This document shows, one piece after another, positions 1-9,315 of a stretch of DNA of 64,000 nucleotides (position 1 is the first letter of the stretch; every line of letters starts with the position of its first letter). Made by a program: the position numbers and the translations under genes. The notes under the pieces were generated by a model. The model did no database searches. It was not told the DNA's origin and was given only the letters and a program-made list of their open reading frames with translations. Source of the stretch: Thalassia testudinum (lineage: Eukaryota; Streptophyta; Magnoliopsida; Alismatales; Hydrocharitaceae). Where the stretch lies: positions 48,918,001 to 48,982,000 of the forward strand of contig JAZHRO010000039.1 of the NCBI GenBank assembly GCA_037157565.1, read 5' to 3'.

Positions 1-204
1 AAGCTTAAAATAGTGCAACATAAAACTATAGTAAAAGAGAGTGTGAGGAGGACGCAAGGTGGCCACGACAGTGGAGGGGGACTCCAACGATGGCTCGACA
101 ACTCCGGGGGCGGATATGGAGTGTTTGGTGGATCTAGGAGAGGGCTAGTGTTGCATGGAGAGTGAATGAGAATTCAATGCCTTTGAATGGGGTGGTTGAG
201 GGGG

Positions 205-212
205 TTTATATA
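205..212 (-). promoter_or_regulatory. TATA box on minus strand near left edge
   Basis: The minus strand reads TATATAAA here, followed by C-rich leader-like sequence running toward position 1. A palindromic CACGTG (G-box type) lies upstream at 538-543. The promoter would drive a transcript leaving the window on the left. It could belong to a host gene or to an LTR; no coding start can be confirmed inside the window. Confidence 0.4.
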
Positions 213-351
213 GTAGAAAAGGGCTTCCAAAAGAGGTAAGGGTCTTTAGCGAAGTTCGGGATGTTGTTAAATCCCTTCCAAAAGTGTCGCTGAAGCCCCA
301 TGCCCATTGGTCATTAGGCACGCTCGTTCTTCTTCTCAAGTCACGCCTACT

Positions 352-404
352 CATCCTCAGCCATTCGATCAGAAGTGCAGATCACCATCGAATGGCTGAG
401 GATG
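352..404. repeat. Perfect 18-bp inverted repeat with 17-nt loop
   Basis: Arms 352-369 and 387-404 are exact reverse complements (CATCCTCAGCCATTCGAT in the left arm). The dyad lies about 140 bp upstream of the minus-strand TATA box at 205-212. It could be a cruciform-forming regulatory element, a remnant of a small foldback transposon, or chance duplication. No function is assigned. Confidence 0.8.
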
Positions 405-677
405 CTCCGCGTCGACTTATGCATGCATGCCTTCACAGTTCTCTCATCCTCCGCACAATGATGACCGCCCGATTGTGCATCAACGATTGGGATTGCACGC
501 AACCGGGTGCGCTAGATCGCGCCTCACTCGCGATGAGCACGTGTCATCACGCACGTTTATGTTGGACGCTTGAGATCACACCGCATGCCTCCATTTGATC
601 CACTTGCGCACCCATCAGCGGCTGAATTTCAATTACGTGCGCAAACACAGCCAGTGCAAATCGAACGTGTGTCGCAC

Positions 678-769
678 GTTTGTGCGATGGGACGCTGACC
701 GCTACGCTACCTCCACGTCACGCGTTTGTGCGGTGGGACACTGACCGCTACGCTACCTCCACGCTTTGT
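678..769 (+). repeat. 46-bp tandem duplication
   Basis: Two copies (678-723 and 724-769) share the core CTGACCGCTACGCTACCTCC with only a few mismatches. The copies are rich in CG and CACG motifs and sit upstream of the minus-strand TATA box, so they may be promoter repeats. Confidence 0.75.
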
Positions 770-894
770 CGAGGCTTTGCGTGGCTGCTCAGCCGTCCAA
801 TGGGAGATCGGACGGTCTAGAATGCCCCTTGCATGTGCGATGAAGAAGAGCAGGGTGCGTGCGTGCGACAGATGGTGCCACGTGGCCGATTGTG

Positions 895-920
895 GGTTGT
901 TGATCGTCAGATCAACAACC
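895..920. repeat. Perfect 11-bp inverted repeat, 4-nt loop
   Basis: GGTTGTTGATC (895-905) and GATCAACAACC (910-920) are exact reverse complements separated by GTCA. No terminator or coding context is visible. Confidence 0.75.
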
Positions 921-1799
921 AGAACTTCTTGGGCTTGTTGGGGAAGCTCCGGATGTCGGATTTAAGTGATTTCGAGTTCGTTGGACTCCATTCGTCAATC
1001 TGAATCCATCTGTGCGGTCCGATTGCTCATATGAGGCCTATTTCAACATGCACTAGTACGCATAGCCATTAAACATTGATTATAAGCAATCTTGATTTGT
1101 CATGCATGCAATGCTCCTAAGCCCATTATGGTCTGTCATTAATGCACATATATCCTCAAAACTAACTCTAGTTGATGGAATTATCATCATTGGATGTAGA
1201 GTTATCAGTCGTATGATAGTCACATATCTCACCTATACCTGCAAAGGTGGTCTATGTTTATGTTATGTTGTTACAATACTATTAATGCTTATGTAGTATA
1301 AGAACTTGTATGCTTGTTAATATCTTTTAAGAAATTAATGTTTGTTTCCGGCAATGCTATTTAATTTGCTTTCATCTAAATTTAATGCCCAAACCAACAA
1401 ACTTGGTAACGTACACACGGAGCCTATTAACCACAAAATCCAATTTTGGAGGGAACTAAATGTTTCCATGCCTTCGATATTTTGTATCGCACATTCCCCA
1501 TAAATTCTCACATCTCCCCATGATCAAAGAGAATAGCTCCCCAACACGCAAGCACTGCACCAAGCCATATTGGCACAGTGATGTAACACAAGGCCAGAAA
1601 CATCATTACACTCTAAGAACGAAGCATGGAAGGCAAAGATTTCCCTCCCGATGCTACCAGACAAGACAATCACAATCTCCAAACCACCTCTCCCCGCAAA
1701 CGTATCCACACGAAGGCGCAAAGAAGGAAGCGGAAGCAGAGAAGTCTGGGTCGACATTGACGCCGCTCACTCAAAGATGCATCCCTAGTACATGTATCA
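921..1799. other. Unassigned AT-rich stretch
   Basis: Only short open frames occur here on either strand and none resembles a known family. I see no RNA gene or transposon terminus. Confidence 0.5.
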
Positions 1800-2954
1800 A
1801 TCCCAAATCGTTGAGGTAACTTCATGATAATATACCAAAGGCAAAGCCGATGACGGCACATAGGAAACACATTCGAAATTGCATTCATAATGGCTTGGGA
1901 CTAATTTGTAATGATTCCTAGTAGCATGACACCATTCATACAACAGAACCATCTCTTAAAAAGCCATGAGAAACTCTCCGTTGTCTCGTCAGATTGCATT
2001 ACACATCCGAACAACATGGATTGACCATGATTATTGACACCAACAAATGGAGCAAATGGCAAGTCATATTTGATGGTCAAATACGTCATGTCAAATGGTA
2101 CAACCTCACCAAAAAACTTATACACAACCCTACATGTGTTGTCCGCCCAGAAAATATTCCTTATGTACCCATCATCATCAATATCTAGCATATAGAAGAA
2201 ATTCAAGTTCAAAGTTTGCATTCGCCAAAAGTACTTTTGCAATGCCTCAACATCACCTTCACCCATACGAAGCTATCGTAACTTCCTAAGTTTATTCCTA
2301 GCATCTTCATGTGTGAAAGGTACCTTCTGATATCCTCCACGTTCAGAAACAAACAATAGTATTGTCCTTGACAGCCCAATTCCACAACGGTCATTTAAAT
2401 CAATCCTCCACTTCTTCATTGAAGTCAAATCCTTCTTACTCCGCAAAAATCGAGTCAACGATAAATCAAGAAGTTCATGGTTGGGTGATAGATCTAAACC
2501 ATTAACCAAATAACAATTCTAACCACACATCTTCACCAACTTTACAACCACAATTTGTCTTGCTTGTCAACCTTCTTGAGTAGAAGGCATCCCAAGGAGT
2601 AGTAGGTGCACAACCAAAACGTGAACAAGCAAGCCTCACCCTCAATAAAAAATCCTTCTCAACAGAATCATACTTTGACCAATTAACACAAAACTCAAAT
2701 CCAGATTGGTGGGCATATTCCTGACAATGACTATACAAGTCCGCAAATGAGGAGAACTCCATACCAAGGAAAATTTCAGATTGAGCACCCACCTTCTCGT
2801 TTCCAATATCTCTTGAACTATTAGGAGGTTTTGCAGCAGGATGAGATTCACAGTACATAACAATTTTAGAACTTCCACCATCCACCAAAACTGGACCATC
2901 AATAACAGTAGGACAAACATCGTCAGAAGGCAGAAGTCCATGTGATTCAAGCAC
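1800..2954 (-). pseudogene. FAR1-related sequence (FRS/FHY3-type, MULE-derived) pseudogene
   Basis: Read on the minus strand, 2954-2510 resembles the FAR1 DNA-binding domain: FSSFADLYSHCQEYA, then CSRFGCAP, ending in a C-x-C pair. After a frameshift near 2510 comes the linker with NHELLDLSLTRFLRS and ERGGYQKVPFT (2509-2276). An in-frame TAG at 2273-2275 precedes the MULE-transposase-like core (2266-1904) with FFYMLDIDDDGYIRNIFWAD, FDMTYL and SDETTESFSWLFK. Similarity continues in another frame to about 1805 (VFPMCRHRLCLW, KLPQRFG). FAR1/FRS proteins are domesticated Mutator transposases that act as nuclear transcription factors. The C-terminal SWIM zinc finger is not found. At least two frame breaks and one stop make this a pseudogene. 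It could equally be a fragment of a mobile Mutator-like element, since no terminal inverted repeats were seen. Confidence 0.85.
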
Positions 2955-3630
2955 AACATCTACACAATCAGCATCTAAACAAACCTTAACATTCTCATTA
3001 GCAATACTCGGTATGACATTAACTGCAACATATTAGAATGCAATTAGGACTGGAAAAATCAAACAGAACTTTACAAAGAAAACCATTTCAATCTTCATAC
3101 CACCACGAAATTTAGCATGTTCTAACATGGGGGAACTAAGAATACAATCATGAGATGATTCAAACTTCATACCCTCACTGCATTCACCTGGCTGTACTAC
3201 CACACCAGAAGTCAAAGCACGGTCTGCTGCCTAGGCACAACTCATACCACCATCAACACAATCATGCATCCATAGATAAACCACCATCTGATTCAATTAA
3301 ACTATGCGGAGGCGTACTGATGGAGTCCAGTAGTGCCAAAACATCATTAACTGAAACATCCTCAAACCCTAACGCATAAAACCAATGGAATAGGAAATCA
3401 TCACAACCGCTTGAAGTGAATCACAATAGGAAAAAAAACTTCCATACATGACATACCATCGCCAACATCAACAACTGATGCATCATATAATTCGACATTG
3501 GCAGGTGCATTCAAAAAAAGGAAAGAAGAGCATAAAACAAACATGTACATCGCCATATGGTGCTCTCGGCCATGTGTGCTGGACGCAGAACATGACACAA
3601 CACTTATATGTTGGGCTATATGTGTCATAT
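2955..3630. other. Unassigned; possible 5' remainder of the FRS pseudogene
   Basis: The minus-strand translation of 3379-2960 is polar and broken. It could be the poorly conserved N-terminal region upstream of the FAR1 domain, but no motif supports this. Confidence 0.3.
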
Positions 3631-3833
3631 GGTGTTTGTGCTGAAGTATGGGTGCGGCGATATATGTGCACAACTAATCTAAAACAGCATACAGCAGCAC
3701 TCAAGGGAGAAAGATGTAGATCGTTCTCCTGGTGTTTGTGCTGAATTATGTGTGCGGCGATATATGTGTTGCACGAGTAACCGAAACCAGCACAGAGCAA
3801 CATGCAAGGGAGAGAGATGTAGATCGTCCTCCT
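3631..3833 (+). repeat. 100-bp tandem duplication
   Basis: Units 3631-3730 and 3731-3833 both begin GGTGTTTGTGCTGAA and contain TGCGGCGATATATGTG and GATGTAGATCGT. The internal part is more diverged. A third, partial match to the end of the unit is not evident downstream. Confidence 0.8.
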
Positions 3834-4290
3834 AGCAGGAAAGGCGTAAAATGTCGACAAAGTTGGCATCGTGTGCTTCAATAAACCACTACCAATGAAG
3901 GAACAGATGCACGTGACGCATAAAGAAGACCATGTGATGCATCAATCCTCGTGCACAGTGCATCGAGAAGCTAACCCTTTTTTTCGCATAACAATGGCAA
4001 TCGATTCCTTGGGAATTTAACCATCATCACTTCCCCCTAAAAAGTTGATACCAAACCATCCCTTCTTAGGGCTCTTCATGTGGCAAATTCTAGCAAGATG
4101 TACCTCAAATGGCAAAGCCATCCTTTTCCCTCCGATTACAAGAAATATTTTAGAAAAACAAAAAAAATGTCAAAGAATCCAGGTATTCGATTCACAACCT
4201 CACGAGATAATAGATACATATATCGTTCCATCAGTCAAAGGTCCCCACGCGGATGGCAATCTACTTGTTTTTTTTTCCTTGTGAGTACCA
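3834..4290. other. Unassigned stretch
   Basis: No recognisable coding or repeat feature. Short open frames near 4045-4325 have no family resemblance. Confidence 0.5.
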
Positions 4291-4300
4291 AATTAACTTG

Positions 4301-4770
4301 CGAGGGCATTCAAATCTGGAATTAACGTCAACATGGGCATGGCTTGCATTAGGCCTGCTACTTGACAAAGAGAGAAGTGCCTTGCTAACTCATTTTGATA
4401 GAATTTTAAAATCGTACGTCATAATATAGGTAATTAAAGTGAATTAACATTTACAATTTATATTCTTGAATTTTCAGAGTAATCCGAGGTTGTCTCTAAG
4501 AGTAAGTAATTACGCAAATTACCACTATTAATTTGCGAGGGCGTTCAAATCCAGAATTAACATCAACATGGGCATGGCTTGCATTAGGCATGCTTCTTGA
4601 CAAAAAGAGAAGTGCCTTACTAACTCGTTTTGATCTGATTTGAAAATTATGCATCATAGTATAGGTAACCAAAGCGAATTAACATTTACAATTTATATTC
4701 TTGAATTTTCAGAGTAATCTGAGGTTGTCTCTAAGAGCAAGTAATTGCATAAATTACCACTCTTTAGAAT
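4301..4770 (+). repeat. 235-bp tandem duplication
   Basis: The segment beginning CGAGGGC at 4301 recurs at 4536. Both copies carry ACATGGGCATGGCTTGCATT, GAGAAGTGCCTT and TTGAATTTTCAGAGTAATC, ending near ATTACCAC. Roughly 10% of bases differ between copies, so the duplication is not recent. No coding function. Confidence 0.85.
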
Positions 4771-4989
4771 TCTAAGTCCAGGAACTAAACGTGATAAATT
4801 TAAAATTTTCCAGTATAGATTTAGTTAAAAAATGGTTAATCAATTAATTTTAATTATGCAAACAATTAAAATGATATTTAATTTGTACTTACTTGCAGAT
4901 AGTGATAAAATAATACTATTTCATATTAAAAATGTCAAGTCACTGATAATATTCCATCGAATAAGCCAAACATCCAATAATTGGAACTA

Positions 4990-6950
4990 ATTCTTAACAA
5001 ATAGATGGAATTGCAAATCAGTCCCTATAAATTTATTTCCTTACTTTCTGACCCATGGAATTGCAAATCAGTCCCTAGATTCCTTTTCTTCTTTGCAGCT
5101 AAGTCCCTACGAGTTTGCAAGTTGGTCCCTACCAACTTTCTTCTTCTGCGGATAGGCCCCCAGCCAGCATCAAGGACTCTTTTTCTCCTTCAGCCAGTTG
5201 ACCTCACCGGACGAGTGGTGGTGCGTCGCTGGAAATGAGCTCCGGCAAGAGTTCTTTACCGATGTGAAGCGGAGGGGCATCGCCGATGCACCACTGACGT
5301 GGTGGCGTGGTTGTTGGGTCGATCAAACGAGCGAAGGCGATGGACGACGGCCGAGGAAGCGACGGGTTCGATGGTGGTCAACGGAGGTCCTCAGGCCACG
5401 AAACTTCTCGTTGGTTGCAAGTTACTCCTTGCGCTACCACGGAGCTTCTCATGAAGCTTCGAGCCGTAAGGAGGCCGGAGGTGGTGCTATGTGCTCGATA
5501 GAGAGGTGCCAACGTGGGTTGATCGGCCAAAGTGGAGAGGCGTTGGAACTCCAATCCAAGGAGTCGGGGAGCTTCGCTGTGGTTCACTAGAGGTGTTGGT
5601 GGTCATGATTGGCTGCAAGAACATTAGAGATGGACCCCCAGACGTGTCAAGGCCAGCAAGAATGGGTGTTGTCTGGTGGCTCAGTGTGCGCGTTGAAAGC
5701 CTAAATTGGAAGAGGGCTTTTGCTCAGGATGTCGAGGTGGAGCTTGTGGAGTTGGTGGAGAGTGGAGATGGTGGACAGAGTGGCAAGGAGTGCCTCGCTG
5801 GAGGGTGGCCAGCATGTGGCCGGTTGCAAAGAAGAAGGTGGCGAGGGAGGAGAGATAAGGGTCTAAACCTAGAACTAAAGGACCTAATCTACTCTGTAGA
5901 GCAAGGGGAGGAAGAAGAACTACTTTACATTGGACAAAGAGGAGAGGTCGGTAGGTGAGGGAGAAGAACGGCCGAAGTGATTGGAGAAGAAGGAGAAGAC
6001 AGCAAAGAGATTGGAGCGAAGAGGAGGGTAGGAGAACCGCCTCCTTTGATGGGAGAACAACGACAACGAGAAGAGATGAAACCCTCAACTAATTTCAGCG
6101 AAGGAGCTACGAAGGAAGGAGGTTGAGAAGCTCCAAGGTTTTTGTTAATGGTGCCGTCAAAGAGGAAGAAGAAGGGGGGGTATGGCGCACCAAAACGCGA
6201 CTAAAAGAAGCAACGTGTGATGGCGGAGGTTTATAGCTTCTTGGCATGCGAGGAGAGTGTCGGAGGTTGCGGGAACGGCTTGCCGGAGTTGCAGGAATGG
6301 CTCGCCAAAGTTGCATGGCTGGTAGATGCGGAGGTGGAAGGTGGAGGCAGTTGCTAGCAGGGACATGTATGCAAGAAAATCAAAAGTTAAGGGGGTATTT
6401 GTAAGGAAATTAGGAATTAAGTGTCAAATTGCAAACTTAACCAAGGTGAAGTCCAAATGAGCCTAAATTTTTATGATAACCTAATTTGGACATACGGAAT
6501 TTAATGGTAGTTTCAATTTTGGGTTTTTATGTCGTTTGCATGGTTACTTTATAATTTGACCCAAAATGTACCAAATACCCGCCTATAATTCTGTTTTATG
6601 TAGAAACGAGTTCCGATTGTCAAATCGATTGTGCCAAACTTTATAAAATATTTTTAATTAATTTTTAAAAGGTTTATGTTACATTTATTTTCATTAGAAC
6701 TATTTTAATTGAAGCAGGATTGAAATTTGTAAGTTTAATTATGGATTAACACTCAATTTGAATGAAAGTCCTAAATTACTCAGTATTAACCCACTTTTAG
6801 GACATTTAAGCTTAATTGACCTTTAATTAACCAAAATTTTATCCTCCATCTATTCTACATTTATAATTATTCGTGAAAATTGCAGAATTAACCCATTTTC
6901 TATTAATTGCTCTCTTCAGTCCTAATTGAGTTATACCCTTTTAATGTGTT
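4990..6950 (-). other. Possible decayed LTR-like sequence
   Basis: The outer parts contain phrases typical of the Athila-like LTRs elsewhere in this window. The minus strand of 6400-6480 includes AAAATTTAGGCTCA and GGTTAAGTTTGCAATTTG, comparable with the LTR at 14090-14135. On the plus strand, 5010-5160 has repeated AGTCCCTA/TTGGTCCCTA phrases. The middle (5200-6360) is a relatively GC-rich block with long but unconvincing open frames. The two flanks suggest opposite orientations, so this may be a composite. No boundaries or TSD were found. Confidence 0.3.
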
Positions 6951-7766
6951 AATTAGGTGAATTTAACCTTAGAACTTAGCCAAATTAAGTTAGTTATAGA
7001 GGATGATGGCATTGCCATCATGCCTATACCAAGAAATTAATTAAGTTGCCAAGAGTAGAGAGGCTAGATGTTTTGGCCCTATGCTCTTGTTGGTAGTTGC
7101 ACCATAGGTGGTTGACCTAACCTTGGGTGCAAACCCTTGTGTTAGTGGGCTAGCCTCCAAGTAGGTTGACCAAGTCCAACCTTCAACTTTTTCATCCTTA
7201 CCCAAACACATGGCAGTTTTTTTATTTTTACTGCGTCCAAGGTAGTAAAGTATGCTAATTATCACTCGCTTCTAACACTACTATGATTTCCCATCCATCC
7301 ACCTAAAGAAAAAGATATCCATCTATGAGAACAACCCCACCTACAAGCTCCAGTCAAGGGAGATATTGGATGTATAGTCCAAGCCAATAAAATATAGAGA
7401 TATTCAAAGAAGTGCAAGATCATTCGTCGCAATCAAAAAGAGGGAAGCTCATTGATGGGAGAAGAAATTACCCACACAAATTAAATAAGCTCAAGAGGCT
7501 CACAAACACACCAGCATGATTCCAAGCTGCCTAATATCAGTTAACCTAACATGGTCTGCTCTAAAAGATCATAAAGAGGCATGAGACAAGGGTCCATTAC
7601 ACTTCTTGAACAGTTACATGCACTTCTCCAATAGAGTAACCACCCATTTTTTTCTCTATGAAAGAGATCCAAAGGGGGCCATAGAGAGAAAGAGATAGAA
7701 ACTTGTTGTATTTTCTCTTTATTATTCCATACATAGTGGATACATCAAGAGTTGAATCTCTTCTCC
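6951..7766. other. Unassigned DNA into which the LINE inserted (left flank)
   Basis: The bases just left of the LINE resume at 12944, so 6951-7779 and 12944 onward were once contiguous. The segment 7680-7766 resembles a U5-like LTR end, but I could not support that further. Confidence 0.4.
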
Positions 7767-7779
7767 AAACATACACCTG
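7767..7779 (+). repeat. LINE target-site duplication, left copy
   Basis: AAACATACACCTG here is repeated exactly at 12931-12943, immediately after the LINE poly(A) run. Confidence 0.92.
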
Positions 7780-7827
7780 AGAAATATTCTAGTGTTAAAT
7801 ACTTTCTATTATCTTGGAATTTGAAAA

Positions 7828-9315
7828 ATGAGAGCGGGAAGGCAAACGGAGGGAGATCGACGTTGGGCGGTGGGCGGCAATGGGGCGGAGCCGTCCAGGG
7901 CTGGAGTAGAAGGTGAATGGAGGACATGGAGATCGAGGGCTTGGAGGAGAAGGGAGCGAACCTGGCAGGAGAGGTACTTTAGGTCATCTGAAAATGCTCG
8001 AAGACATCCCTGGAGGAGGAAGAATGGAGATGTTCTCTGCTTCAGATGCAGACGAAGGGGGCATGTGGCAGCGATTTGTAAAAACCCCCTGATCTGCTTG
8101 GAATGCAGTGGTGAAGGACACAAGCGTGAGTCATGCCCTAGAAGGATCCCCTTTCGATCACATATGGCAGTCTCGCATCCTGTCTGGAGGGTTAAGAATG
8201 AAGCTCGTCCACCACCACCGCCGGTTTTGGGTAGGCACACAATTGAAGTTGAGATCCCATCTTCAGAAGAGATCTTGACTGCAGAGATCACGCTAAGAGG
8301 TGCTTTGATTGGAGAGATCATGGCAGGCAAGCCGTCGATAGAAACGCTCCAGAACCTGGTATGCTCCTTAGATCTTCTATCTGCGGGCTGGAACGTAGCC
8401 ATGTTATCCCATTCTCGCTTCTTGGTGTATGGTTTGGGCATGCTGGATGTTGAACGATTGAGATTTCGTTCAAGTATCTTTGAGGACTTCATTGTGATTT
8501 GGAGAATGGTCTCTCCTTTTAATGGGGCTTTGTCTAAGCGGCCTCCACAAAGAGTGACCTCCAGGAGGATTCTCCTTGAGATCTCTGGACTGCCACTGCA
8601 CCTGCGGTTAAAGGGAGTTGTCTCTAAAATGCTAGCAGGCTTTGCTTCATTCTGTGATGGGTCTGAAGTTTTGATCGGAGAAGGGGATATTAGGTCTCTA
8701 AAAACCGAGGTGGAAGTTACCAATGCTGGTTCAATTCCTGGGGGCACTTCTTGGCTTGTTAGGCTAGCTATTCTTGGACAGGTGTTGGGGCAGGTTGAAT
8801 GTGGTCAAGATAAGTCGTCTGAGGAAGAACTAAAGCCTGGAACCAACAATGAGGCGAGAAAATAGAGTGACAGTTGTGGACGCTCTCCTCCTGCTGATGC
8901 TCCTAAACCCAAAAAGAGGAAGGACTGTTACTATGTCATGGCTGAGGTAGATCAGATGGAAGATGTTGTTACAGCTGCTGATAGCAGACAAGCTATGACA
9001 ATCAAAGAGGACGGCTATCTGGAGGTTGCTAAGACTGAATTGGCAGATTCTGAGATGAATTACAGTATGGAAATGGGCAGTACAGGAAGGCAGTTGTTGC
9101 TTAAAGAACCAGTCCAGATGCAGCTTGCTATTCCTGCTGACTTGCAGTATGGCAGTGGTTCCAATCAAAAAAGAGGTGTGGGTAGATCTCCATACATGTT
9201 GAGAAGGAGAAGGAAGGAGACCTTGCCCCCTATTGAGGAGCAAACTATTGCTAATTCCATTATGGTTGAATATGTGGGTTGCAAGTTCAATGGGGATCTT
9301 TCAAATGAGGAATGA
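7828..9315 (+). pseudogene. LINE ORF1 (gag-like, zinc-knuckle RNA-binding protein), interrupted
   Basis: The first open frame (7828-8865, 345 residues) has a basic, Trp/Arg-rich N-terminus and then two CX2CX4HX4C knuckles (CFRCRRRGHVAAIC and CLECSGEGHKRESC, residues about 71-105). A domain of about 150 residues follows that resembles the DUF4283 region of plant LINE ORF1 proteins (IETLQNLVCSLDLLSAGWNV through SWLVRLAILG). The frame stops at 8863-8865. A second open frame (8938-9315) continues toward ORF2 and probably represents the acidic C-terminal tail. ORF1 proteins coat LINE RNA in the cytoplasm. The knuckles preceding the DUF4283-like part is what I see; their functional order is inferred. 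The true start could be a downstream ATG. Confidence 0.8.

Noticed and set aside
352..404. MicroRNA precursor
   Set aside because: The stem is only 18 bp with a 17-nt loop, too short for a typical plant precursor. There is no target evidence.
5681..6088. 135-residue minus-strand frame rich in Leu and Ser
   Set aside because: It is the complement of purine-rich low-complexity DNA and has no domain or orthologue-like motif.
7680..7779. U5 end of a copia LTR split by the LINE
   Set aside because: Only suggestive base composition. No terminus, PBS or partner LTR was found.
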